Positions 1 to 11,990 of a stretch of DNA of 64,000 bases are shown in pieces. The DNA comes from Chenopodium formosanum. Taxonomy: Eukaryota > Streptophyta > Magnoliopsida > Caryophyllales > Amaranthaceae. The stretch spans positions 26,596,501 through 26,660,500 of the forward strand of contig CM044869.1 of NCBI GenBank assembly GCA_024500155.1. The letters run 5' to 3'. The position numbers were made by a program, and so were the translations under genes. The first letter of the stretch is position 1, and each line of letters starts with the position of its first letter. The notes under the pieces were generated by a model that ran no database searches, was not told the origin of the DNA, and worked only from the letters and a program-made list of their open reading frames with translations.

Positions 1-962
1 TTCTTCTTCTTCTTCTTATTTTGTTGAATTTGTTTTTGATTCTTCTTCTTTTTCTTGGCATCTCTCTCCTCATAGGTGTGCACTAAGCTTGTTGCATGCC
101 TTCATTTTGTCACGTGCATACCTACTTTCATATGAAATGTGTAGTAATGCATTTGATAAGCTCTTGCGTTCGTTGCAATATTATTTACTAGAGCGGTCAA
201 GCTTGGACCTTAAGCAAGCCTTTCTCGGGAAGTAACCCGTGTTTTCATTTTCTTTTCTTTTTAGAATAAATTTTCTCTCATGGAAATGTTTGTGTGTCTT
301 TTGCTAGGCACATGACTTGATATACTTTGGTGCATTGGTTTGAATCGAGATTCAAGGAAGTATGACTCCACATTTGCTAGCAAATGGAAAGCAAGATTCA
401 ATTCTAAAGGAAAGTAGCTTTGAAAGGTTTAATTGGGTCATTCGCGGGTATTTACACCCACCAACATCCGGTAATATCTTTCCTTTCTCTTCCTTTAATG
501 GTTAATGACTTGTTGGACGTGAGTTGGTTTGTTGGATTGATTTCTACCTTTTTCCCCTCCCATGGATTATTTGATTTATGTTTGAGCATGATGTCTCATT
601 CAAGCTTGGGAGAGGGTATTCTATCTTGTTCAGCGGGATGTTGATTCATATATTCCATGCACATTTGTATATGCATTTCCATGTTCTTTTATTTTGAAAA
701 ACTCCAAAAAGATTTTTGTTTCTTTTAAGGCAAATTTGCATTGTGTTTTGTTTTGTTCTTGCTTTGGACATAATACTTTTGGACTTGTATAGTTGAATGC
801 TTTTCTTATTAAATGGTAACGGTGTGCACGATTTGAGAGTATGTTTGGTTGATTATAGGATAGAGTATGCTAAGGTAGTGTCTTTAGAACTTTTGGGGCC
901 TTGAAGCCGGATTCTAATTGTTTGTCGTAAGAAGGTGTTGCTTCCTTTGGTGAATTTGAAAC
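1..962 (+). mobile_element. Element H, left fragment (non-autonomous gypsy internal region)
   Basis: This stretch matches, block by block, the region downstream of the gag-like ORF in element E (about 29100-30030). Shared blocks include the run beginning 'gagcggtcaagcttggacct' (here near 191), the 'tatgactccacatttgctag' block, and the 'aagcttgggagagggtattc' purine-rich motif near 605. It holds no convincing coding sequence. The match stops at 962, where an A-family LTR begins with TGTAGACACC. The family resumes at 63926, so H is the host into which the rest of the window was inserted. Roughly 440 bp of H, judged from E, is missing between the two ends. Confidence 0.8.
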
Positions 963-2458
963 TGTAGACACCCAATTGTGTCTCCCCAAAACCAAACCCA
1001 GTGATGAGTACTTTTCACGTCCCTTGGTTATCGAATAAGGTGAAAGTGTGAAAAGTCTTGTGATGTGGTTATTTTTAATAAAATCTTTCTTTCTATTTTT
1101 GAAAATCTTCTCTATTTATGAAAATAGTTAGTCCAGTTTAGCTGGGTCCAATAATAGTGTAGTTGGGTCGAGCCCACAAAGAGCTTTCCAATGATATATT
1201 ATAAGCCCAATTCCCATGAATAATGAGGAAGTTATGGCCAAAATACTAAATTGGGTCTGAAATGGTTTTATGGCCCAATGATCTAGTGGAGGGCCCATTA
1301 ATTAATATTCCTAAAGTTATTAGGATTGATTCTAATTTTCTAGAGTAGTCTAGAAGGTTTTTTTGAGTTCTAATGGCGTCAGGATTAATAATTATATCTT
1401 TTGAAAAATAATGAATTTGATTTAAAATAAAACAAGTGTTTTATTTTGATAAAATCTGATTTTAAATTGATAAACACGGAGTTTAGTTGCTTAATTATAT
1501 TAATAAAAGGATTCCGTACAAAAGCGCGTTTTATCTTTTAACTTGCGCCAAACGATAAATCTGTCGCCAAACGACAGAGCCTGTCGCCATGCGTGATACT
1601 TATCGTTTTTTGCTGGGCTCTGTCGCTGGCGACAGGGGTCATTTTTATTCCGATTCAAATTCTGATTCTTTTCAATCGTTTTCGGACTATTTTCTTTATA
1701 AATAGGGTCGTATTTCCCCATTTTCATTCACTCAGAATCACTAAGAATCACCAACAATCATCATCAATCTTTTATTGTCTTCTCTCTAGAGCTAATAGCT
1801 TTTCTTTCTCCTCTTTCTAAACCTTTCCCTTTTACAAAATTCCGCATTCACGAGTTCTAGACACACCTAGCCAAGCTCGAAGATGCCTTCGCCCTAGACG
1901 TGAAAGGTTGATAATTTCTAAGGGTTTGGTCCCAAATCTTATTTCAATTCTTTGATTAGATTTACTGTTTAATATTTTCCTTGAAGTTAGTAATGTGTGT
2001 ATTTTGTTATTAGAAAGAGATACAAGGCAATAAAGTAAGTTGTTTTATTGCTCTAATATCTTTTGAAAGCATGCTTAAATTATTTTAATTCCTAGTATCA
2101 TGTTAGGATGCTTTTATTGCTTCCTAGCATCATGTTTAGGTTGCTTCCTATTTCTTATATCATATTAGTATCATGTTAGGTGTAAAGGTTTGATTTTAAT
2201 GTTTAGTGACATGCTAGGATTTGTTATTAATCTTGTTAGTATCATGCCTAGAATCTTGCTATTATTATTATGCCTTGATGAGATTGAGATTATGGTTATA
2301 ATGATGATGATTTGTTGTATCAATATATTATTATGTTGCTTGATATATATTATTGTTATTGCTTGATCATGCCCTCTCTTATAGGATTAAAGGGAATTTG
2401 TACTTGTAATCACGCTTAATAAGATAATTAATAATCTTGTTTAGGTTAATATGATTAT
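963..2458 (+). repeat. Element A 5' LTR, 3'-truncated
   Basis: The LTR begins TGTAGACACCCAATTGTG and follows the A 3' LTR (50092-51973) closely, sharing variants such as 'gatgagtacttttcacgtc' that other LTR copies here lack. It is therefore the 5' partner of that LTR. It stops after 'gttaatatgattat', where a second complete LTR of a different subfamily starts. The missing last 400 bp or so of this LTR type are not found next to it. A TATAAATAGGG box lies at 1697. Confidence 0.85.
1697..1707 (+). promoter_or_regulatory. LTR TATA box (TATAAATAGGG)
   Basis: A strong plant TATA box lies about 735 bp into the LTR. It is found at the equivalent place in the other A-family LTRs (3176, 13458, 21706, 50815, 57670). 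In most copies it sits just downstream of a cluster of GCGACAG/CTGTCGC motifs. It probably marks the U3/R boundary and the start of the genomic transcript. Confidence 0.75.
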
Positions 2459-4304
2459 TGCAGACACCCATTTGTGTCTCCCCAAAACCAAACCCAGTGA
2501 TGAATACCTTTTGCGTCGAATGATAATCGAATAAAGTGAAAGTGTGAAGGGTCAGGTGTTGCGGTTAGTTTTTATTAAAAATTCTTTCTTTCTGTTTTCG
2601 AAAAACAACTCTATTTATGAAAATAGCCGGTCCAATTTAGTTTGGTCCATGACAAGGGTCCAATAATAGTTTAGTTGGATGGGGTTTGAAAAGACCTTTC
2701 CAACGATATATGATAAGCCCAATTCCAATGAATAATGAGGAAGTTATGGCCAAAATACTAAACTGGGCCCGATTTGATCTTTACATGCGGCCCGATGATC
2801 TAGGGGAGGGCCCAATGTTAATTATTATTCCTAAAGTTATTAGAATTAATTGTAGTCTTCTAGAATTCTCTAGAAGGTTCTCTTAAGTCCTAATAAAATT
2901 AGAATTAATAATTATATTTTGATAAGTTTTACTTGGAATAAAATATTATTTTATGAAAAATACGATTTTAGTTTTCATACGAACTTTACAAGTCAATTTT
3001 GATTGATAAGTGGACTCCGTGTTTGAAAGCGCGTAGGAATCCAAGCTGTCGCCAAACAGCGACAAGCCTTGTCGCCACGCGACAGAGCTTGTCGCCAAGC
3101 GACAAGTTTGGTTTTGCGGCGACAGAGTGGAGTTTTATTCCTTATCAAATTCTACCTATTTCCGGACTGTTTTCTTATAAATAGGGTCCTGAACCTCCGT
3201 TTTTATTCAATCAACAATCAGGAATTCTCATCTACAATCCACAATTAATCTATTCTCTAAATTCTCTCTAAGCTCTCATCTCTCTAGCTTTTCACAAACA
3301 CAATTCCGCATACACGAGATCTAGAAACACCTAGCCGAGTTCGAAGTTGCCTTCGCCCTAGACGTGAAAGGTTATAATTTATGAGGGTTTGGTCCCAAAT
3401 CTCTATTTCAATTATTTAATTTAATTGTTTTGATTTATATTTTCCTTGAAGTTACTAACGCGTGTATTTTGTTATTAGAAAGAGGTACGAGGTATCAAAG
3501 TATGTAATCTTATTGCTCTATTCTTGTAGAAAGCATGTTTAAATTTGTTTAATTCCTAGTATCATGTTAGGATGTTATTATTGCTTTCTAGTATCATGTT
3601 TAGGGTGCCTTTTACTCTTTCCTAATATCATGTTAATATCATGTTAGGTTTAAAACTTTGATCTTTAATGCTTATTGGCATGCTAGGATTTGTTATTAAT
3701 CTTGTTAGTATCATGCCTAGGATCTTGCTAATAATATTATGCTTTAACATGATTATAATTGTTATGGTTATTATGATTGTTATTGTGTTGCTTGATGTTT
3801 ATTTATTGTTATTGCTTGATCACGCCTTTTATGCATGTTTAAAGGGAATTTGTACTTGTAATCACGCTTAATAAGATAATTAATAATCTTGTTTAGGTTA
3901 ATATGATTATAATTCAAGTGATCGCCAATAATAGTTTTATCTGTGCATTAAGTTCAACCAACATAGATAAACAGGTTTAGGGTTAAACCTATTGATTGCA
4001 TGTTAGTCACAAAGCGCTCATGAATACGAGAAGAATAAAGTAGAGGCCTATTTAGGGCAGGTTCAATCTCTTTTAGGTTGGATTTGTACCTTCATCCCCG
4101 AACCCTATTTGGTTCAAGACCTTTTGGAGTTGACGATCTCATGGATCGTTAAGGGGTGTAACCTTCACCCTGTGAACGGTTTACAAATTCCTAAAACTTG
4201 TTGGCGACTCTTTTGCTCTAGCTTCCTTCCCTTTGAACGCCACCATGCTTAAGTGTATGATCACAGTGGGGCTCAAGTGTGGGATGCTTGAAATATTCCC
4301 TACA
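2459..4304 (+). repeat. Complete A-family LTR (second subfamily) abutting element A
   Basis: The LTR runs from TGCAGACACCC to CCCTACA, about 1.85 kb, with TATAAATAGGG near 3176. It shares subfamily features with the solo LTR at 56748 (for example 'cacgccttttatgcatgttt') rather than with the LTR just before it. It is followed directly by a PBS and the A leader. Either an element of the second subfamily inserted into the A 5' LTR and the remainder was lost, or unequal recombination made a mosaic 5' end. Confidence 0.85.
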
Positions 4305-4310
4305 GTTTTT

Positions 4311-4328
4311 TGGCGACTCCACTGGTGA
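4311..4328 (+). other. Primer binding site of element A
   Basis: TGGCGACTCCACTGGTGA begins six bases after the LTR end. This is the expected place for the tRNA primer site, and the same sequence follows the LTRs at 14613 and 51973. The TGGCGACTCCACTGG type is known from Ogre-like plant elements. I have not identified the tRNA from sequence. Confidence 0.75.
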
Positions 4329-5913
4329 GGATTTCTATTTTAATTCCTAAACTTTTATTTTGGCAATGATTTAAAATGAGTGGATGAAACTCGAAAAGTT
4401 CTAAGTATTTATGTGCGTAATTTTGATTGACATTATTGACACATGCATAAAAAAGGTCCGCATTGGAAAGACCATTCGTAATGCGTCAAAAACATAGGAT
4501 TTTTACACGTAGGAAATTTGGGAAATATCTTTCACAACTAGAATCGAAAAAACGCTGCGAAAAATTGGAAAATTCAAAGAACAGAAAGCTGCTGAGGCAT
4601 GTAGGAATCGACGCCGAGAAAACAGTGCCAGTGCCAGCGCCATGCGATGACTCTATCGCCGTGCGACAGCAATGTCTTTTGGCGACAGGGTCATCGTCTG
4701 GAGACAGGCCCTATTGTCTCGCGCCATGTTCTTCCAATACCGAGCCAGAAATCTACCTTCTTTGTTTCAACTGATTCTAGTACTGTTCGCTTGATTCTAC
4801 TTCCTGATTGAGTTTTTCTCACTTTTCTAAACCCATATGTGTTCTACATATGGCCATAACCCTCTGGGAATTCACACTCCATCTGCCAAATCGAACGCTC
4901 ATGGCAACGAAGGGTACATCCGAGTTTGTTGAATTCACCAAACCGTGGAAGCGAGTTTAACTCGCGGGGTCCCATCCACACGCGCCAACCCTTCCAAAGG
5001 TAAGGCTTCCGCGCGGTGCATTCGGACTCATAACCATGGACCCTTTTTGACTAACCCTTATCCTTGAAATTTAGAGAAGTAGAGCCATGGTTAGGTTGCA
5101 AACTCATTGCATCATATTGTGCTTCCTTGACTACTTGTGCATTCTTTGCTGTGTATAACCTATGTGTGTTTACACTAACCGTTTGTTTGACTTGTGAATG
5201 AGTATAAATGAACTAATTGATGACTAAAGGACTTTGCTTAATTAATTAATTCATTAATATGAGTCTATAAATCGATCAAACCTGACTTAGTACGACTATA
5301 GGCTTGTCTTTTTAGAGTAAAACACTGGAAACAGGCCCAGACTACTGCTCCAGTAATGGCGCATGAGTTTGGCCTGTGGCGCGACACACTAGTGTCCAGC
5401 GTTATGCGACAACACTATCGCATCGCGTTGGTCCTAGCGTATGTCGACAGTTTTGTTGCTTCGGCGACAGTCCAGTTTTTTGCTCGAGTCCTCACGTTGA
5501 GTCTAATTAATTAAACGGCAGAAGCTATATTTAGTCCTTAATTGAGTCTAAGCACATAGTCCATGGTCTTACACAAGTGTCAAAGTATGAGAGTCTTATG
5601 TGCGAGTGTTTTCCGTCATTTTTTTAGGGGGGAAAGTCGGATGTTAATCCTCCAATTAAACCATACTTGTTTAAACCCTATACTTAATTCCCATTTGAAC
5701 CCTATACATCGATTCCCAAAAATATACACCATATTTTTGCCTTTTAAAAAAACCAATAAAATCAAAGTCAATTTGAGTCAAATCATTAAAATAAATGGTT
5801 TAATTTACAGCGCTTGGTCAAGAAGAGAAGGGCGGCTAATCAAGGACAACGCTTTTGTTCAAATCTTACTTTTTGATAAATCGATTCGTCAAAAGAGAAA
5901 AGCTAAGAGGATA
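4329..5913 (+). mobile_element. Element A 5' leader (noncoding)
   Basis: An untranslated leader of about 1.6 kb lies between the PBS and the gag start. It parallels 14638-16261 of element B and 51998-52546. No long ORF of its own is convincing, although full Ogre elements carry an extra ORF before gag. It contains two GCGACAG-type clusters (about 4620-4715 and 5380-5470), a 15-base palindrome at 4951-4965 and a donor-like AAAGGTAAGG near 4998. It ends with the gag ATG at 5914, which is interrupted after two codons by the CACTA element. Confidence 0.7.
4951..4965. repeat. Leader palindrome GCGAGTTTAACTCGC
   Basis: This is a perfect palindrome except for its central base. It is conserved at 15234-15248 in the leader of element B. 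Its position in the packaged leader would suit an RNA dimerisation or packaging hairpin; that function is inference only. Confidence 0.5.
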
Positions 5914-5918
5914 ATGGC

Positions 5919-5942
5919 CACTAGTGGAAAAATTGCTATTAG
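5919..5942 (+). repeat. CACTA left terminal inverted repeat
   Basis: The left end starts CACTAGTGGAAAAATTGC and pairs with 11991-12014, with about two mismatches over 24 bases. Subterminal GCAACTGGC copies follow from about 5957. Confidence 0.85.
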
Positions 5943-6334
5943 TAGCACCCTATTAGCAACTGGCGTTATATACGTTAGTTAATAAAACACTAATTGCAAC
6001 TGGCTAAAATATTGTAAGTTACAAATACTATATCATTAGCAACTGACATATATATGAACGTTGCTAATAATTGGTGAGTAAAAGTTAAAATTGATATTTG
6101 CAGCTGACATATCTAATGCCAGTTGCAAATACCGTGGCATTCGCAGCTGGCATAAAATGCACGCTACTAATAAATGTAAAGTAAAAAGTAGAAATTTTAT
6201 TAGTAACCGACTTATTAATGCCCACTACAAATAATTGATCAACAAAAAATTGACCGAAATAATTATAGCTGGCCTTAAAGTGCCAGCTGCTAAAAACAAC
6301 TACAGTACGAAGTACTTATATATATATATATATA

Positions 6335-6939
6335 TGAAATTTTTTTTGAAAACCATCTTATAAAAACAAAATTTTGTTGAAAATCATCTTATAATTTTTT
6401 TTATTTTTTTATTTTTTATTTTTTATTTTTTTTTTGTCAAAACACACCTGTTTTAAAAGTTTTTTTGTCAAGGCACACCTGTTTAAATTTTTTTTTGTTA
6501 AGTCCCATCATTTCCCCGAGTTTCGGCTAATTACTTACATTTTCGGCATTGACTAACATGTGCATCTCACGTGACTCACTTAACTCCACTTTTCTTTTAT
6601 TTTTCCCCCTTTTCCCTCCATTCATTCCCCTCTTCGTCACTCCTTTTCATCATAATTTGGTTTTTATAGCCTTTTATACAATTATACGGAATATGTAAGT
6701 GACGAAGAGGAAATGAATGAAGGGAGAGGGGGGGAAAATAATAAAAAGTGAGATTAAGTGGGTCACGTGAGGTGCACATGCTAATCAACGCCGGAAATGT
6801 CAATCAATAGTCGAAATCCGAAAAGTGGTGGGATTCAACAAAAAAATTTTAAAACAGATGTGCTTAGACAATAAAAAATTTATAAGATGATTTTTAACAA
6901 AATTTGGTTTTTATAAGATGGTTTTCAACAAATTTTCCA
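6335..6939. mobile_element. Fold-back (MITE-like) element inserted in a TA repeat
   Basis: Long inverted arms, about 6335-6640 and 6700-6939, surround a loop of roughly 60 bases. Matching arm blocks include 'gaaaaccatcttataaaaac' against its complement near 6906-6926, and 'cccctcttcgtcac' against 'gtgacgaagagg' near 6700. The element is flanked on both sides by (TA)n, consistent with a TA target duplication. There is no coding capacity; ORFs across it are symmetrical by-products. The superfamily is uncertain because the ends do not match the Stowaway consensus I know. Confidence 0.75.
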
Positions 6940-6999
6940 TATATATATATATTTTGTTAAAAGTTAAAAGGAGTAGTTCTCAAACTTCAAACCCTCCTT

Positions 7000-7400
7000 C
7001 GTTTTGTCCGCCTCCCTCTATGGATATGAAGCTCACTCTCTCTCCTCATCAAACTCTAATTAATCTATCCTCAAAACGTCGCCCTCTGATCTCCTCATCG
7101 AAGTAGTATTCACTCCCTCTCCTCATCAAGTTTTATTCCATTGATTTGGCTATTTAGTGTTTCAGCGAGGGGGAAGGCGGAGTTAACGAAGACAATCCTT
7201 CGTGTATGAGCCTTAAGGTGGCTTCATCTGCTCAAAAATGGCGGTGCCCCTTTACAATCCTTTGTCGCTCAAAGAATCATCTTTCTCTTACATCGAAATA
7301 GAAGCTCTTATAATGGAAACTATGGAACTCTTAAGTATTTACCTGGAGTTTGATATAGGATGAGGTGCTGCTCCTCAAAATTTTAAGGTATTCGACATTT
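7000..7400 (+). other. Gene-like fragment with small ORF (possible captured sequence)
   Basis: A CT-rich stretch resembling a plant 5' UTR (7000-7130) is followed by a 41-codon ORF from ATG at 7238 to TGA at 7361, beginning MAVPLYNPLSLKESS. Base composition here differs from the surrounding AT-rich filler. I do not recognise the peptide. CACTA elements often capture host exons, so it may be a first-exon fragment; it could equally be chance. Confidence 0.3.
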
Positions 7401-8656
7401 TTTAATTTTTTTTTTTAATTATTAATGTTTTTATTTACTGTAATTCGGTAAATTGTTAATTTTTTGCATTTTACATTTATAATTTTGCTCTGACTTTGAT
7501 TTTTGCTGTTCTGATTTTAATTTACGCTTCTTTACTCATCAAAAGAATCAATGCTTGGATAACTCATAGGTTACTGTAATTGAATCTGATTTGATTGGAT
7601 TTTTTCTTTAATTTTTTTTTTTATTGTAATTTCATTGCTGATCAGATGGACTGTTGACATGTTGTGGTTTTGATTATAATTGAATCTGATTTAATTTAGT
7701 GTTATAAGATTTGATTATTCCTTAATTTAGTTTGTATGTTAAATTATTATTGCTTTAAAGCTATAGGTTCAAAGCACTAATAGATGGGGATGTGTAGTTA
7801 CATTAATTAGAAGTGATTAATACTAGCTTTTGTATCTGCTTCTTATTAACTTATCAAATGTGATTCTTCCTCTCTTAGAAAAAATTTATATGATAATGGG
7901 TGGGGCACTAGGCTACTAGTGATAAAAACAGCGCCATATAGTTTCTTAGAAACTTACAGGTTCTCTTTTTTGGGTACCAGTGCAGTAACACTAATGGGTT
8001 CCATTTTTATATCATGATGTTGGTTTATCTTGTTATTGGCCTTTTCATCTATGTGATGATCATAATCGTAAAAGGCAGATTTCACAAAACATATAATTTC
8101 TCTTTTGGGTACTAGTCCACTAGTAGCACTAACGGATGCCATTGTATATACTATACAAAGTATTACATTGAGTTTCATTTTTGAAAAAAAAAAGAGGTAA
8201 GGTTTGAGAAATTAACATGACAATATGGTATAGTTTCATACTTTCATGGGATGCGTTTTAGTTGTGCCGAAGCATTATAATTAATTTATTAGAATATGAG
8301 AGGCTTTTTGAGTTTGGTTATGTATTTTTGAGTTTGGTATGTGTGAGTGGTAATATTAGTACAATAAAAATAAAATAAAAGCATTCATTTAGAAGAACTT
8401 CAATGTAAGGCCAAAGGAAGCCAAGTAGACCCCTGCATTTCAAAAGCTATGAGGGCTGAGTGTTTTTGAGCCATAAAATATTGTTATCCTTGGTTCTTAG
8501 ATTCTCACTCAAGCTGTAATACTTTCCCTTGTTAATAATTGCATGTCACCAATACTAGACATGCTGATTCTGACCATACACCTATCATCTTATATAGCCT
8601 TTTCCATTGTTTCTTGATGAATTAAGAAACATATGTGAAAAGAAATCTAATACTTA

Positions 8657-9284
8657 GGGTATGTTTGGCCAAGCTTTTGGAAAACAACTTCTGTTTCTTA
8701 GAAGTAGTTTTCCAGAAACTATTTCTAGAGAAACACTTGTTAGAAACAGAATTGTTTGGCCTAATAAATTTAGAAGTGATTCTTAGAAATAGAAGCTATT
8801 TTTCCCTATTTGGCCTGTAGTAGTTTTTTTTATAATTTTGAAACAAAGTAAGCTAGTTGTTTATTTTTTAATTGAGGGATATACAATTAGTTTCTTATAC
8901 ATTATTGTTTATAAAAATTCAATTTAAAATTTTGAACAGTTCGTAAGTGTAATTTTTTTTTTTTTTTTTTTTTTTTTTTTGAAAGAATGTGGTCGGGCTT
9001 TTATTAAATCAAGTCAATTTGCGCCAAAGTGGAAATGCTTTGGAAGTCTTTTTGTAAAATATTGGGGGTGTTTTTGTCCAAATGAAAATTTCATTAAATG
9101 AGGGAAATGGCTCCCCGAGAAACAGCTAAGAGAAGCTCCAATTTGGTGCTTCTCATTCTACCCATCCTAGAAGCTATTTTGGGCTTCTTATAAAAGTGTT
9201 TCTATTTCTTAGATTTCCCTTGTTTGGCCCAATTTCTGTTTCTTAGATTGAGAAACAGTTTCAGAAACTAGGCCAAACAGCTCC
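8657..9284. mobile_element. Tourist/Harbinger-like MITE with TTA duplication
   Basis: The left end GGGTATGTTTGGCCAAGC and the complement of the right end, GGAGCTGTTTGGCCTAGT, are inverted copies. They are flanked by TTA at 8654-8656 and 9285-9287. The TGTTTGGCC core and TTA duplication fit PIF/Harbinger-derived MITEs. Inner blocks such as 'ttctgtttcttaga' recur in inverted form. A run of about 31 T lies near 8951. No transposase is present. Confidence 0.72.
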
Positions 9285-9287
9285 TTA

Positions 9288-9736
9288 GCTGTCAATATTG
9301 TCTTTTTTTTTCACATATTTTTATGATATTACATAATTTTCCAATTCACACCTTTTTTTTTTTTTTTTTTTTTTTTGCATTTTGAGATATAACCTTTTTG
9401 AAGTTGTCGCATTAATTCTCAGACAACTTTCTGGTGCTTGTTTTTGCAGGTACAACCTATATTGGAGGAAATGCTCTATAGTCCTATAATTTGGATGAGA
9501 CACCAGTTTCCCCTTCATCTGCTGATAAAAGAGATCTAAATCAGTACTCTGTATTTTCTTTCTCTTATTTTCTTATCTACTATTTCACATCTCTCTTTCA
9601 CAGCCAAACAAGGAATTAGTCCAATGTGCTGCATGTTATCATGTCAACTATGGAGAATGTATTTGGTTTTGCTTAGATGAGTTTCATACTTCCATTACTG
9701 ATTTCCTGCTGACCTAATTTTTGTGGCTCTATTGCA

Positions 9737-9777
<41 letters not shown>

Positions 9778-11284
9778 ATGCTGCATTTCTCTTGTTTTGA
9801 TTCAAGTGTGTTGTTTGTGAGTTGCAATTTATTCACGAAGCTAGAGTTTGGTTTGTTGCGTTTTTGTGTCTCTAAGTTGTGCTGTGTAGATGGATTTACC
9901 TTAACTTGCCGGATTGACATTGTCAAGAGTCAAGATAGACTGAACAAAAGTTTAAGGATTTCGCATCATATGCTCCTGAGTCCTGATTGGGATTGCATAA
10001 AAGCTGGTAAATGCATGGTCTGTTCCTCGGTTGCTCTATTGGCATATTAACTTGTTAGTGAAACTAAAATTTTATGAAGTGTTTGTCAATTGTCAAGGAA
10101 GAATTCAGCCTGATTTTGCAATTTCAAGCCCAATTCTCTAGTTTGGAATTTGATTTTGGGAAGCTTTGAAAATAGTTTGGTATCGCATTTTCTTGATTCA
10201 TCTGTTTGGGATTCAGTTAGGAAGTAATCTTGTACAATTGTCTTTTGAACTAATGTTTATTAGGCCAATGCTACATTCAAAGTTCTCACACCCTTAATCC
10301 CTTTCCCTTCCTAAAATTATTATTGACTTCTCTGACATGTATCGATTTGTTTTCACAGATTGCTCCGTCTTAGAACTTTATGTACTGGTCTGTATGAAAA
10401 GGCTAGAAGTTAAAGAGCAGAACTCATATAACTTCAACTCTGACATGAAAGGTACACATTAACGATCTACAAGTCGCATTTTGTTTTAAAATTTCCATGT
10501 ACTTACTGTAGGTTACTTGATAAATTGAAAGTTCATGGTTTTGTTTGTGTTGTATGCAATTGGATGTATGTTGATGATTTCCATAATATTGCATAATTAG
10601 TGAGATATAGTTGGTTGGATATTGTTTATTGAGTTTATTTTTAACTGGTATGATGGATGTATGATCAATTAAAGATATTCAATGCTTATTTTTTATCTGA
10701 ATTAAAGTAGAGTTGGTGAACATTGTGCTTCTATTGCAAAAGCTACATGTTTGTTGGTACATAAATCTACTTTGTTATCAAAAACTACATAAATCTACTT
10801 TGTTGGTAAAAAGTTGTTACAAACATTGTGCTTCTGTATTCTGGTAATTGACAGCGGCATTATCAATTTTTATTACTTGTTCATGTGCTTTGCTTTATAC
10901 TCCAATATAAAGAGTTATATGCTTTGGATTGTGAAGGCCCTTATTTATCATGAAGCTGAACCTATTGTTCTGGTTTATTTCCTCCTTTGTCACGAAGCTG
11001 AACCTGTTGTTCTGCTCAACTCTTGCCATAAGTGTATGGGCTTTAATGTTTTAAATCAATTACTAGGGTTGTTCAATTTGAAAAATTAAATTGGTTAATT
11101 TTTATGGACGTCATTATTTACATCTCAGTCAGTTTTATTTTGATTCATTTTGGCAGTTTAGCTATGGATTTCGATTACGCCCGCTACACGTTTTATTTCT
11201 CTTTGCTGCTGTTTCTGTGCTGCCATTCTGCTTCTGCGCTGCTGTTCTGCTACTTCATTATTTTCTGCTCAACTCTTGCCATAA
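9288..11284. other. CACTA interior, no recognisable gene
   Basis: This AT-rich stretch has two poly-T runs (about 9352-9377 and 9743-9776). A 35-base block starting 'ctcaactcttgccataagtg' occurs at about 11026 and again at 11268 in direct orientation, about 240 bp apart. 'catgaagctgaacctattgttctg' and 'cacgaagctgaacctgttgttctg' near 10950 and 10990 form a second, shorter direct repeat. Translations show no domain I know. Confidence 0.5.
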
Positions 11285-11494
11285 GTGTATGGGCTTTTGC
11301 TGAAGAGAGCACCTGCTGTTGTAGAAGAGAGTAGTGAAGCACCCTTGGCTCCAACAGTTGAGATTAGTGAGACTCTAGAGCAAGAAGAAGCTAGTGAAGA
11401 GACTCCTGAAGAAACAATTAAAGGTCATTTTACTAAAAAAATGCTAGATGAGATACATCGGCTTTATGTGTTAGCTTTCTATATTCGTCTTTAG
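11285..11494 (+). pseudogene. Coding-like remnant rich in Glu/Thr within CACTA
   Basis: This 69-codon open stretch has biased, protein-like composition: repeated acidic/Thr-Pro blocks such as EETPEETIKGHF followed by a helix-like TKKMLDEIHRLYV. It stands out from the surrounding AT-rich DNA and sits just before the right subterminal repeats, where CACTA transposase-gene ends or captured exons may lie. I do not recognise the family. There is no obvious start, stop or splice context. Confidence 0.35.
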
Positions 11495-11990
11495 TATATA
11501 TAACCTTGTAATTTTTCAAACAATTTGTTATTAATTTATACTATAAAATTAATTTTTTTGTTGTTAATAGTAACTTCTAATATATTTCGTAGATACATGT
11601 AGTTAAAATTGCATTTTTTTTATTTTAAAAAAAGACATTTTGCAACTGGCCTAGTTAAATGCCAGCTGCAAATAATCATTATTAGCAGCGGACAAAGGAC
11701 TAGGCCAGTTGCGAATAAAACATTTTTACATTTAATAAAAAGTATTTGCAACTGGCCTAGCTTATTGCCAGTTGCAAATAATAAGTATTAGCAACGGGGG
11801 TTAAAACAAAGCAAGTTGTGAATAATTCGTTTTTAAATGAGGAGTATTTGCAACGGGTCATTTCATACACTAGTTATGAATAATGACTATTAGCAACGAA
11901 CAAGTGCCAGTTGCAAATAATATTCTCATTAGTAGCCCCCGCAATAGCAGCCCCACGCGCCAGTTGCTAAAGGCCACTTTTTGCCAATTG

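Noticed and set aside
6597..6803. ORF across the fold-back element
   Set aside because: It spans the palindrome loop and has no conserved or domain-like sequence.
8940..9777. Poly-T tracts as SINE or processed-gene tails in reverse orientation
   Set aside because: No SINE box A/B, no gene body and no target duplications could be seen next to them.
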